Below are positions 34,059 through 42,953 of a stretch of 45,903 nt of DNA, piece after piece. The stretch spans positions 1 through 45,903 of the forward strand of contig JBCBSS010000049.1 of the NCBI GenBank assembly GCA_039819065.1. The letters run 5' to 3'. This DNA comes from JBCBSS01 sp039819065 (lineage in GTDB: Bacteria > Bacteroidota > Bacteroidia > Cytophagales > Cyclobacteriaceae). The first letter of the stretch is position 1. Every line of letters starts with the position of its first letter. The notes under the pieces were generated by a model, which made no database searches, was not told where the DNA came from, and saw nothing but the letters and a program-made list of their open reading frames with translations. Position numbers and translations under genes: made by a program.

Positions 34059-34088
34059 TGGTTAACTTGGTTCACCGAGATTAATTAG
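34055..34088. repeat. Direct repeat bounding a small island, right copy
   Basis: The TTAATGGTTAACTTGG word includes the DUF4303-like stop codon. A GGGGA-ACTGAAC-TCCCC hairpin follows near 34093-34109. Confidence 0.65.
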
Positions 34089-34136
34089 CGTGGGGAACTG
34101 AACTCCCCATTACCTTGACCTTAACCAATTAAGAAG

Positions 34137-35795
34137 ATGATCCGCCGTATTTACCTACTTGTCTTTGTTGCTGCATGGCTCATGACCAGTTGCCAACCAG
34201 AAGAGCAAAAGAGCGAACCAGTTAAAGGAACTAATCAGTATGAAGACCTAGTCGCCTTGTTCAAAGAGTGGCGCGGTTTTGAAAGACCTCCCCTCAAAAA
34301 CGGTGCTCCTGACTATACCAAAGCTACTTTCGAAAAGCGCTGGCCGGAGTTTGAAAAGTTAAGGCAAAGGCTCACCGCTATAGATACCGCAGGCTGGTCG
34401 GTGGCGCATCAGGTAGACTGGTTCATTGTCTGGGCGGAGATGAACGGTTATGACTTCAATCATCGGATTCTAAAGCCTTGGGAACGCGATCCGGCATTCT
34501 ACAAGTCGCTTTGGATGTATAGAAGTGATGTACCTGCCCATGAAGGGCCAACCCACCACATGACGACCGAGTTGTGGACGTATAGTTTTCCGCTCAGCCC
34601 TTCCAGTCGGGATAGCTTAATAGCCGATCTCAAAGTGATACCCTCACTGAATACCCAAGCCAAGACCAATTTGACTGGTAATGCCAGGGACTTGTGGATT
34701 GCTGGAATCAGGGATATCAAAACGCAAAGCAAGAATTTGAAAACAATTATTGAACAAGATGGTGCAGGAGAGGATGCAGCATTGGTGACCGCAGTGAACG
34801 AAGCCATTACCTCTACCGATGATCTGGCCACCTGGCTTGAGGGACAAGCCGGTGCAAAAACCGGTCCTTCAGGTATAGGGAAGGAAAACTATACTTGGTA
34901 CATGCAAAACGTCCATCTCGTACCGCTGACCTGGGAAGATGAGGTGATGATCTTGAAACGGGAATTAGCGCGAGCTTGGTCTACGTTAAAACAGGAAGAA
35001 CACAGAAACCGCGACCTGCCTGAACTGGTAGCAGTTGATTCTCCTGAGGCCTATGATGCATTGGCTGAGCAATCTGCACAAAGTATGATGGCTTTTTTGG
35101 AGCAGGATGAGATGGTCACTGTGAAGCCATATTTTGAACCTGCATTGCGTGAACACCTGGGAGCGTTCGTGCCTGAAGAGACCAGGAACTTCTTTTGGAT
35201 AACAGCTCACTACGATCCACGCCCTTTGTATTCTCACTTCTACCATTGGTTTGAACTGGCCAGAATGGATACCGAGCCTAATGTCAGTGAGATACGAAAG
35301 GTGCCGTTGTTATATAACATTTTTGATTCTCGAAGCGAAGGAGTAGCTACTGGGGTAGAAGAGATATTCATGCATGCCGGATTGTACGATGACAATCCGC
35401 GAGTGAGGGAGATTGTATATATCATGATTGCACAGCGTGCGGCTCGCGGCCTTGGCTCTCTTTATGCACATGCCAATGAAATGACCATGGAAGAAGCTGG
35501 AGGGATACACTCTGAATACACCCCAAGAGGTTGGATGAAAACAGAGAAAGAATTGCTGATCTTCGAGCAGCATCTTTACTTACGTCAACCTGGTTATGGC
35601 ACCAGCTACATCACTGGTAAATACCTTGTCGAGAATGCTATGGCCGATTATGCTCGTATTAAAGAAGCTAAAGGTAAGGCCTTTGAGATGAAAAGCTTCT
35701 TTGATCAACTCAACGCGATGGGCAATATACCCATGATACTGGGACATTGGGAAATGACCGAGGTTGATGATGGGATTCGCTCAATTACTCAATAA
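34137..35795 (+). CDS. DUF885-like lipoprotein, peptidase motif altered
   Basis: The 552-residue protein has a lipoprotein signal with the lipid-modified cysteine at C19 (WLMTSC), so it should be membrane-anchored. The overall pattern fits DUF885: a long helical N-terminal half, EGVATGVEEIFMHAGLYDDN, AARGLGSLYAHANEMTMEEA, and the C-terminal QPGYGTSYITGKYLVE with FFDQLNAMGNIPM. In typical members a metal-site HExxPGH motif precedes this. Here the corresponding segment reads LYSHFYHWFEL, with no HExxH. It may be a non-catalytic member or use a changed site. It is transcribed alone. Confidence 0.72.
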   Translation: MIRRIYLLVFVAAWLMTSCQPEEQKSEPVKGTNQYEDLVALFKEWRGFERPPLKNGAPDYTKATFEKRWPEFEKLRQRLTAIDTAGWSVAHQVDWFIVWAEMNGYDFNHRILKPWERDPAFYKSLWMYRSDVPAHEGPTHHMTTELWTYSFPLSPSSRDSLIADLKVIPSLNTQAKTNLTGNARDLWIAGIRDIKTQSKNLKTIIEQDGAGEDAALVTAVNEAITSTDDLATWLEGQAGAKTGPSGIGKENYTWYMQNVHLVPLTWEDEVMILKRELARAWSTLKQEEHRNRDLPELVAVDSPEAYDALAEQSAQSMMAFLEQDEMVTVKPYFEPALREHLGAFVPEETRNFFWITAHYDPRPLYSHFYHWFELARMDTEPNVSEIRKVPLLYNIFDSRSEGVATGVEEIFMHAGLYDDNPRVREIVYIMIAQRAARGLGSLYAHANEMTMEEAGGIHSEYTPRGWMKTEKELLIFEQHLYLRQPGYGTSYITGKYLVENAMADYARIKEAKGKAFEMKSFFDQLNAMGNIPMILGHWEMTEVDDGIRSITQ

Positions 35796-35938
35796 CGAGT
35801 GCCACAGTCATGAAATTGAGACAGCTATGTAATTGAAGAGCGATTAAAACGGTTCTGAACGTCTTCTACTATAAACACAGGAGTTTGATAGCGATGTCTA
35901 TAAGATTCTTTCTAAATTTCGAATGGCATACTGAAGGC

Positions 35939-35971
35939 GACGGTTTTACGTTATGAAACCGTCTTTATTTT
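35939..35971 (+). terminator. Intrinsic terminator before the S41 peptidase gene
   Basis: GACGGTTT (35939-35946) pairs with AAACCGTC (35956-35963) and a T-rich tail follows. It probably ends the DUF885-like transcript. The T-rich tail runs up to about 33 bp before the next start codon. Confidence 0.75.
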
Positions 35972-36004
35972 ATTACTTATTTTGATCATTCTTTCTGGCC
36001 AACC

Positions 36005-38263
36005 ATGAGCTTTAAACCACTACTTCCTTTTATCTTAATCATATCTATACTGAATGGTCTATATGCCCAGCAAGACCATAAAACGGAATACCAGCAAGCT
36101 TTTGCTAAAGCTTACGGTTATGTGAAGTATTTCCACCCTAGTGATGGAGCATCAAACATTGATTGGGGAAAGTTTGCTATTTATGGAGCGGGAAAGATCG
36201 AAAGTTGTGAGACAAAAGATGAGGTTGTGGATATGCTGAACCAACTTTATAAACCCATAGCCCCGTCTGTTAATTTCTACCAATCGGAGACCAAAGCATC
36301 ATTTAATGCCGAAATAATCACTCCTAAGGATTTGAAAGGGTATAAGCTTACTTATTGGCAGCATAACGGAATTAGCTTGGGGATGAACACTTCTGGAAGT
36401 ACTTATAAAAGCAGCCGCGTCAATGGTGAAATGACCATTGATAAAGCTTCTGACTACGCCAGTTTGTGGTACACGCTTAAAGCATCTTCATTTCAAGGTA
36501 GGCTATTTAAATATTCAGGTTGGGTAAAGCTCGAAGAAGGTTCTCAAGGTAGTGGGCACCTCTGGTTCAGGGCAAAAGGAGCAGATGGAAAAATAATAAT
36601 GTTGGATAACATGGCCCTCAGGCCTATTAAAGGTACTGAATGGTCGCGCTATGAAATTGTAGCAGAGGTGGATTCACCAGTTGAGACACTCGCTGTCGGT
36701 TGTTACCTGGATGGAAAAGGAGAAATGCTGGTAGATGATCTGGCGTTGGCCTACAAGAGTGGAGATAACTGGATCGATATCCCAATTGATAATGGCGATT
36801 TTGAAACAGGTAAATTGAATGATGAACCATGGAGTAATAGGGGGGAAGGCTACAAATTCAGTATCACAGACGAAGGTGCTCATCAGAGCACAAAAGCGGC
36901 TTCTATTGCTTATAAGGGAGACATCAAAGTTTTCACGGGTAGTGAGCTTTTTAAACACAGTCCCAAATTCGGAGAAATGATTGAAAAGGAAATCGCCCCG
37001 GGCATTTTTTGTCAGATCCCTTTGGCACTCTATACTTCAAAACGTGGCACCTTTCCTCCAGCCAATGAGCAACAATTTGATAGGCTTAATGAAAAACTGA
37101 ACAAGGTCAGTGATGACCCCTCTGAACTACCGCTTAGACTAGGCAATGTTATCAATGCTTATAATGTATTCCAGCATTTCTATCCCTACTTTGATGTGGT
37201 CAATGTGGATTGGGATTTGGAATTGGCCAAAGCACTGAACCGATCTTATCAGGACAAAGGCCGTAATGACCATTTGATTACCTTGCAAAAGTTCACGGCA
37301 ACGCTAAACGACGGCCACATAGGTGTAAGAGGAGGGGATTTACCACGCCATATGCCGCCGATTTCCTGGGAATGGGTAGGAGATAAGCTGGTCATTACCA
37401 AACTTCACGAACAAAATACTGGCTTAGCAGTAGGGGACGTGGTTACGCACATTAATAATCAGAAGTCATCCGATTTTTTCAAGGAAGTATATTCCAGAAT
37501 ATCTGCAGGCACCCAAGGCTGGAAAGATTATCTCGCTAAAAACAGCAGCCTATATGGAGAGAAAGATTCTGAGATGTCAATCACTGTAGAAGGTCGGGAA
37601 ACCGCCGTTAACCGGACTATACATGTCGCATCCTTGCCTGCCAGTGAACCTGAGAGGCCTATGTACCGCATGATCGGCAATGGCATTGTCTATTTAAACC
37701 TTGACATAGCGCCTATGGATACCATAGAATCGCTTATGCCCAGTTTAGAACAAGCTTCAGGTATTATCTGTGATTTAAGAGGCTATCCCAAAAATAACCA
37801 TAGACTTATTCAGCATTTGCTCGCCAATAACGATACAACAGATTATTGGATGCAAGTACCACAGGTCATTTATCCTGATCAGGAAAACCTTGAGCACTAT
37901 AAAAACCACGGCTGGGGGATGAAGACGAAAAAGCCCTATTTGGGCGATAAGAAGGTGGTATTCATCATTGACGGCAGGGCGATTAGCTATGCAGAAAGCT
38001 ACATGGGCTACATTGAAGGATACAAGTTGGCCACTATCATCGGCCAACCCACTGCTGGAACTAATGGTAATATCAACCCCTTCCGTCTGCCAGGAGGTTA
38101 TAGAATTAATTGGACTGGTATGAAGGTTTCTAAACATGATCGATCACAACATCATGGCATTGGCATCACCCCGGATATGTACGTCAACAAAACCATTGAA
38201 GGCATCAAAGCAGGTCGTGATGAGTTCTTGGATAAGGCTATTGAAATTGTCAGTCAGGAATAA
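36005..38263 (+). CDS. S41-family (C-terminal processing/tricorn-type) peptidase
   Basis: The 752-residue exported protein has a signal peptide ending GLYAQQ. Residues about 25-110 form a small helical cap. Residues about 115-275 look like a carbohydrate-binding-type beta-sandwich (SGHLWFRAKGADGKIIML, VETLAVGCYLDGKGEMLVDD). A helical segment and a PDZ-like segment (about 440-520, WVGDKLVITKLHEQNTGLAVG) follow. The S41 catalytic core is C-terminal (560-750): S661 in DGRAISYAESY is the likely nucleophile, followed by GQPTAGTNG. S41 enzymes cut proteins or peptides at non-polar C-terminal sites in the periplasm. The beta-sandwich insertion is unusual. Confidence 0.85.
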   Translation: MSFKPLLPFILIISILNGLYAQQDHKTEYQQAFAKAYGYVKYFHPSDGASNIDWGKFAIYGAGKIESCETKDEVVDMLNQLYKPIAPSVNFYQSETKASFNAEIITPKDLKGYKLTYWQHNGISLGMNTSGSTYKSSRVNGEMTIDKASDYASLWYTLKASSFQGRLFKYSGWVKLEEGSQGSGHLWFRAKGADGKIIMLDNMALRPIKGTEWSRYEIVAEVDSPVETLAVGCYLDGKGEMLVDDLALAYKSGDNWIDIPIDNGDFETGKLNDEPWSNRGEGYKFSITDEGAHQSTKAASIAYKGDIKVFTGSELFKHSPKFGEMIEKEIAPGIFCQIPLALYTSKRGTFPPANEQQFDRLNEKLNKVSDDPSELPLRLGNVINAYNVFQHFYPYFDVVNVDWDLELAKALNRSYQDKGRNDHLITLQKFTATLNDGHIGVRGGDLPRHMPPISWEWVGDKLVITKLHEQNTGLAVGDVVTHINNQKSSDFFKEVYSRISAGTQGWKDYLAKNSSLYGEKDSEMSITVEGRETAVNRTIHVASLPASEPERPMYRMIGNGIVYLNLDIAPMDTIESLMPSLEQASGIICDLRGYPKNNHRLIQHLLANNDTTDYWMQVPQVIYPDQENLEHYKNHGWGMKTKKPYLGDKKVVFIIDGRAISYAESYMGYIEGYKLATIIGQPTAGTNGNINPFRLPGGYRINWTGMKVSKHDRSQHHGIGITPDMYVNKTIEGIKAGRDEFLDKAIEIVSQE

Positions 38264-38628
38264 TTCCAATCGGTATTTTACACAGACTTCAACCCCTCCA
38301 TTCAGAGATAGACCCTAACTTCAGTATGTTTTGCTTAGATCCTGCTGATGTCCAATAAGACTCTTTCAGAGAGACAGAGGGTAAAGATCCCAAGTTAATG
38401 TCCTCCTGGAAGGAACTTATTGGCGTCGAGCACTATCCTAAAAAACTACCATGGTGGTTATTGCTACAGCCGCATTCACAGAGGATTCAAATGGAAGGTT
38501 AAACTACACTAAAATCAGGCAGGTTTTCTTCGACACAATTTGGGTTTGAACAATTGCCACCGATCCGACTTTAGTACTTCACTAGAAAATTGTAGCCATG
38601 GAAGCGTAACCTATTTTTTCGCTTACCG
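38264..38628. other. Intergenic stretch with no gene seen
   Basis: No ORF, RNA gene or terminator was recognised between the S41 peptidase gene and the PadR promoter. Several disconnected GC-richer words suggest an old, decayed sequence, but none could be matched. Confidence 0.55.
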
Positions 38629-38677
38629 TTGACCATTATATCCATTAGTTATAATTTTGTATATTATACAATGTATA
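38629..38677 (+). promoter_or_regulatory. PadR gene promoter and operator
   Basis: TTG (38629-38631), 20 nt, then TAATTTTG (38652-38659), an exact TAnnTTTG -7 box. Two overlapping palindromes cover the expected start site: TTGTATA-T-TATACAA (38657-38671) and TATACA-A-TGTATA (38665-38677). They are good candidates for PadR binding and autorepression. The ATG is at 38682. Confidence 0.8.
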
Positions 38678-38681
38678 TATC

Positions 38682-39011
38682 ATGAAGAATAAAGGTTTAG
38701 GCGAATTTGAAGAACTTGTGCTACTAGCTGTGTGCATTCTGGAAGGTGGAGCATACGGTGTAGCGGTTAAGCGAGAGATAGAAAAACACACAGGCAGGTC
38801 TATTCTGCTGGGTGCTGTCCACATTACGCTTTATCGCTTGCAAGATAAGGGTCTTTTACAATCCGAGATGGGGGGAAACTCAGAAAAACGTGGCGATAGA
38901 AGAAAGCGGTTGTTTAAGATCACCGATACTGGTATGAGGCAATTGCGTGAGTCGCAAGATGTGCGCAAGAAAATGTGGCAACTGATCCCTAACCTTAACC
39001 TTGGTATCTGA
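38682..39011 (+). CDS. PadR-family transcriptional regulator
   Basis: The 109-residue protein is a winged-helix PadR: LGEFEELVLLAVCILEGGAYG at the start, GAVHITLYRLQDKGLL as the recognition helix region, and GDRRKRLFKITDTGMRQLRE as the wing and following helix. The second C-terminal domain of full-length PadR is reduced to one short dimerisation helix. It lies 8 bp before the permease gene. In this phylum such PadR proteins control the permease encoded next to them. A similar start (MKGTNLGE-) appears at 45881. Confidence 0.94.
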   Translation: MKNKGLGEFEELVLLAVCILEGGAYGVAVKREIEKHTGRSILLGAVHITLYRLQDKGLLQSEMGGNSEKRGDRRKRLFKITDTGMRQLRESQDVRKKMWQLIPNLNLGI

Positions 39012-39019
39012 AGACGGCT

Positions 39020-41749
39020 ATGAAGAACAACAGAACTTTAGGCTGGGTTAACTGGCTCATTTCTAAACTAATAGACAGACCATACTGGGAAGAATTCTTC
39101 GGGGATCTTCAAGAAATGTATGAAGACCGGCGAGAGAGTAAGTCCAAGCTGTACGCTATTTTCATGTACTGGTTTGATGCTTTTCACCTGCTGATAGGCT
39201 TTTCATCTTTTCGCATTTTCAAAACGCAAAACAACTTCATGATCAGGAACATGTTTAAAGTAGCCTGGCGCAACGCTGTCAGGCATGGGCAATTCACCGT
39301 ACTCAATATGCTAGGCCTGACCATTGGCATCGCTACATGTATTACGTTAGGGCTTTACGTGCATTATGAAATGACCTACGATACGTTTCATACCAAGGCT
39401 GACCGCATTTACCGCGTTAATCAATCGGGTATATGGGGTAATTGGAATGAAATGATTTCAAGTACTGGCCCTAACGTAGCCACAGCGCTTAGGAACGATG
39501 CGCCTGAATTCGAAGAAATAACCAGAATACATAACATTGGTGCGCAAACAGTTAAGTATGGGACTGACCATGGAGAGATTAAGTCTTATAACGAAAAGCG
39601 GTGTCATGCCGTTGAAGATAATTTCATGAAGGTGTTTTCTTTTGAATTCTTCAAGGGAAACCCAGCTACAGCTCTGAGCCAACCGAATAGCGTGGTCATG
39701 ACGAATGCCACCGCAAGACGATACTTTGGCTTTGAAGAAGCACTGGGAAAGACACTGGAAATCAAAGATTGGGAAGGGAAATGGCAGACTCACATCGTGA
39801 CTGGTATCGTGGCCGACGTTCCTGGCAGGTCCCACATTCAGTTTGATATGCTGTTATCCCTAAGCACTTTCCAGGAAGAGATGGACGCCTGGGGTTGGAA
39901 ATGGATTTGGACAGCCTTTTCTACCTACGGTTTGGTAAAAGAGGGAACCGATGTCGAAGCATTGAATGCCAAGATACAAGCTATTCCACCGAAATGGGCA
40001 CCACCTACTACGGAGAAGATATTTAATCAAAGCTTTGAAGAATTCACGGCAGGCAATCCATGGAAGCTAGAACTCCAGCCATTAAGAGAGGCTTATATAG
40101 CCGGACACCCTGTTTCCCATGTCTTTGGGCCTACCGGTAATCCTCTGTTTGTGAAGATATTCGGGGCTATTGGTATTCTGGTTCTAATACTATCAAGTAT
40201 CAATTTCATGAACTTGACCACGGCCAAATCGGCTAATCGCGGGAAAGAAGTAGGTGTGCGGAAGGTGCTTGGATCCATGAAGGGTGGACTAATCCGTCAG
40301 TTTATATTCGAATCTTCGCTTTTCGTTGCGGCCGGTACCTTAATGGCATTACTACTGGTGCAGATTTCATTGCCATGGTTCAATACTTTCACGGATAACC
40401 AGCTGACGCTTACCCCTTATTTAACCAACCCTGTCTTCATTGGTGTTGCCATTTTGTTTGTGATTGTATTGGGTTTAATAGCAGGAAGTTACCCGGCTTT
40501 TTACCTTTCCTCTTTTAAACCCATCGACACTCTGAAGGGAAAAATCAGAAGTGGTTTCAAGAGCAAGTATATTCGGAATGGCTTGGTTGTATTTCAATTC
40601 AGCATTTCAATTACCCTGATCATATGCACTTTCTTCGTACAGAAACAACTAGCCTATAGCGCTTCATTGGATGTTGGTTTTGCCAAAGACAACATACTAC
40701 AAATCCACAATATTGAGCAGCTAGGATTTGATACAGAAGCACTTAAGCATAGACTCAAGCAAAATCCTGCTTTTACAAAAGTGGGCAAGTCCTTTGGCGT
40801 ACCTCCGGAAATCTGGACAGGTGATCGTTATAAATTGCCTGGAGACGAGAATTCAGTGGCCCAATTCAGGAACCTCAGAACGGAGGAGGACTATCTTGAC
40901 CTATTAGGCTTAGAGTTTTTAATAGGCAGCAACTTTGATCCGCAACGACCTACAGATCGATACAAGGTAATACTCAATGAAGAGGCTGTTAAAACGCTCG
41001 GCTGGGGTACCAAAGAAATGTATAGAACTGATTCTCCAATAGGAAAGCGCGTAGCATTAGCCTCTGGTAATGAAGCCGAGTTCGAAGTATTAGGGGTGGT
41101 TAAGAATTTCAACTATAACAGTGTGAAAGATGAAATATATCCTTTGATCATTATTCATCATCAGAATGACAGTGTATGGGATCATGGTGCAGGATTGTCT
41201 TATTATTCTATGCGATTGAACCCGGAAACAGTTAAAGATAAGGATGACCTTCAGCATACTATAAACGACGTCAAAAAGGCGATATTGGAGGTAGATCCTT
41301 CTGTTCCTTTTGAATATAGCTTTACAGATCAAGGCTTTGAGCAGACTTTCAAAGCAGAGCAAACTATGAGCCAGGTAATGAACGTCTTTACCTTGATGGC
41401 GTTGATCATCGCCTGTCTAGGCTTGTTTGGCCTGGCGGCTTTTTCAGCCGAGCAGCGTAGTAAAGAACTTGGCATTAGAAAAGTATTAGGAGCCAGGGTT
41501 ACCCAGCTTGTTGTGCTCTTTTCGTCCGAGTTTACGAGACTCATTATCATTGCCATTTTGGTAGCCGTTCCGGCCGCTTATTTCCTTGTGCAAGAATGGT
41601 TGAGTGATTTTGTCTACAGAACTCCTGTTGAGCCTTGGGTGTTCGCCGTGGCCACATTGAGTGCCTTGGTCATTGCTATTGGTACGATTAGCTATCAATC
41701 GGTGACGGCTGCTTTCAAAAATCCAGTGGAGACTTTGAAGGATGAGTAG
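39020..41749 (+). CDS. FtsX/MacB-type ABC permease with N-terminal prefix domain
   Basis: The 909-residue membrane protein starts with a prefix domain (about 1-75; YWEEFFGDLQEMYEDRRES) characteristic of PadR-linked permeases. Two MacB/FtsX halves follow, each with a periplasmic region: GLTIGIATCITLGLYVHYEM (first half, segment at about 90-112), and GLFGLAAFSAEQRSKELGIR-KVLGA with three closing segments (second half). The coupling-helix motifs VGVRKVLGS and LGIRKVLGA are both present. No ATPase gene is adjacent, so the ATPase must be encoded elsewhere. Likely roles are export of a peptide or lipid, or response to envelope stress. It is co-transcribed with PadR. Confidence 0.93.
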   Translation: MKNNRTLGWVNWLISKLIDRPYWEEFFGDLQEMYEDRRESKSKLYAIFMYWFDAFHLLIGFSSFRIFKTQNNFMIRNMFKVAWRNAVRHGQFTVLNMLGLTIGIATCITLGLYVHYEMTYDTFHTKADRIYRVNQSGIWGNWNEMISSTGPNVATALRNDAPEFEEITRIHNIGAQTVKYGTDHGEIKSYNEKRCHAVEDNFMKVFSFEFFKGNPATALSQPNSVVMTNATARRYFGFEEALGKTLEIKDWEGKWQTHIVTGIVADVPGRSHIQFDMLLSLSTFQEEMDAWGWKWIWTAFSTYGLVKEGTDVEALNAKIQAIPPKWAPPTTEKIFNQSFEEFTAGNPWKLELQPLREAYIAGHPVSHVFGPTGNPLFVKIFGAIGILVLILSSINFMNLTTAKSANRGKEVGVRKVLGSMKGGLIRQFIFESSLFVAAGTLMALLLVQISLPWFNTFTDNQLTLTPYLTNPVFIGVAILFVIVLGLIAGSYPAFYLSSFKPIDTLKGKIRSGFKSKYIRNGLVVFQFSISITLIICTFFVQKQLAYSASLDVGFAKDNILQIHNIEQLGFDTEALKHRLKQNPAFTKVGKSFGVPPEIWTGDRYKLPGDENSVAQFRNLRTEEDYLDLLGLEFLIGSNFDPQRPTDRYKVILNEEAVKTLGWGTKEMYRTDSPIGKRVALASGNEAEFEVLGVVKNFNYNSVKDEIYPLIIIHHQNDSVWDHGAGLSYYSMRLNPETVKDKDDLQHTINDVKKAILEVDPSVPFEYSFTDQGFEQTFKAEQTMSQVMNVFTLMALIIACLGLFGLAAFSAEQRSKELGIRKVLGARVTQLVVLFSSEFTRLIIIAILVAVPAAYFLVQEWLSDFVYRTPVEPWVFAVATLSALVIAIGTISYQSVTAAFKNPVETLKDE

Positions 41750-41793
41750 TCAAATGCTATTATGGTAAGCATGTAGAAAGAACCATTTTTAGC

Positions 41794-41864
41794 CCCTTTT
41801 GGTGTGGCCAGCAAAAGGCCATATAACCAACCAAGATTGGAACGCTTTGGTGACAACACCAAAG
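41794..41864. repeat. Family 3 double-hairpin element, variant
   Basis: CCTTTTGGTGTGGCCAGCAAAAGG (41795-41818) is an imperfect version of the first hairpin; CTTTGGTG-ACAA-CACCAAAG (41845-41864) is a perfect 8-bp second hairpin. The rest of 41750-41982 shows no gene. Confidence 0.7.
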
Positions 41865-41982
41865 AGGGCAAGATTTGTTATTAGTCATCACTCTATAAAA
41901 GAGTCAATATAAGTCTTCTCCCTTGAGACCCATTTTGAAAAACGCGTGAGTAAAGATAAATTGAGGTCTCAACGATCTATGA

Positions 41983-42801
41983 ATGAAAGCGCTGATTCTC
42001 GAAGGAGGGGGTATGCGAGGTATATTTTCGGCAGGAGTGCTCGCCGCATTCTACGAAAGCGAATATGACCCTTTCGACATGTATATGGGGGTTTCTGCTG
42101 GAGCTTGTAACCTGGCTTCCTATTTAGGTGGCAATACACCGAGGAACCATCTTGCTTATACCCAGCTAATGACCCAAAAACATTTCATCAACTGGCAAAG
42201 GTTTTTGCAGGGAAAGCACCTAATGGATCTTGATTGGCTTTGGAAAGAGCTAGCAGATAACCATCCCATTGATCGAGCCAGAGTGGCATCTCATCACTTT
42301 GTCGTGGTGGCCACCAATATTGCCACTGGCAGACCGCATTATTTTCGACCGACTGCTGCTAATCTTGAGTTTGCCTTGAAAGCCAGCTGTGCTTTACCAG
42401 CTATTTACAAGGGTTATGTAGAATTAGATGCCGAATTCTACACTGATGGAAGCTTGTCTGACCCGATTCCCATCAAGTATGCCATAGAGCAAGGTGCTAC
42501 TGAAATTACCGTTCTTCGATCAAGGCAGTCAGACTTTTTTAAGGAGAGGGGATGGAAACTACGCTTGTGGGCCAGTTTAGTCAAAAACGGAACGGTCAAA
42601 TCCATTATAGTGAATAGCGATAAGGCATACAATGAAGCGCTTGATCTCATCACTTCTCCGCCCGTAGGTATCACGGTGCATAATGTAGCTCCTGAATTAC
42701 CTTTGAATACTTCTAACCTTTCTAAGCACAAGAGCAAACTTGAACTCGACTTTCAACAGGGGTTCGAAATAGGACAGAAAATCATCAGGGAAAAGTTGTA
42801 G
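41983..42801 (+). CDS. Patatin-like phospholipase
   Basis: The 272-residue protein has all patatin features: oxyanion-hole GGGMRG (8-13), nucleophile S38 in GVSAG, and catalytic D155 in DGSLSDP. These form the Ser-Asp dyad that releases fatty acids from phospholipids or other acyl esters. The N-terminus MKALILEGGGMRG and overall length are like the YjjU branch. No signal peptide is seen, so it is cytosolic or membrane-associated. It stands alone between an ABC permease and the hybrid regulator, with a repeat element upstream. Confidence 0.93.
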   Translation: MKALILEGGGMRGIFSAGVLAAFYESEYDPFDMYMGVSAGACNLASYLGGNTPRNHLAYTQLMTQKHFINWQRFLQGKHLMDLDWLWKELADNHPIDRARVASHHFVVVATNIATGRPHYFRPTAANLEFALKASCALPAIYKGYVELDAEFYTDGSLSDPIPIKYAIEQGATEITVLRSRQSDFFKERGWKLRLWASLVKNGTVKSIIVNSDKAYNEALDLITSPPVGITVHNVAPELPLNTSNLSKHKSKLELDFQQGFEIGQKIIREKL

Positions 42802-42892
42802 CGTACCACTAAAAGGACTCGCCGAAAGAGTTCGACTGGACGGGGTTACTTTCTTGTATCACGGCTACTAACTCCTAAGCCGTTGGGATTTT

Positions 42893-42926
42893 ACACACCT
42901 GATTTTAAAATCCCAAATAACCTGAC
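42893..42926. promoter_or_regulatory. Perfect 11-bp dyad upstream of the hybrid regulator
   Basis: TTGGGATTTTA (42893-42903) and TAAAATCCCAA (42916-42926) are exact reverse complements around 12 nt. It ends 27 bp before the GTG start, where an operator or a leader hairpin is plausible. No T run follows, so it is not a standard terminator. Confidence 0.55.
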
Positions 42927-42953
42927 TATATTGAAATAAACCCCTTAAAGCCA

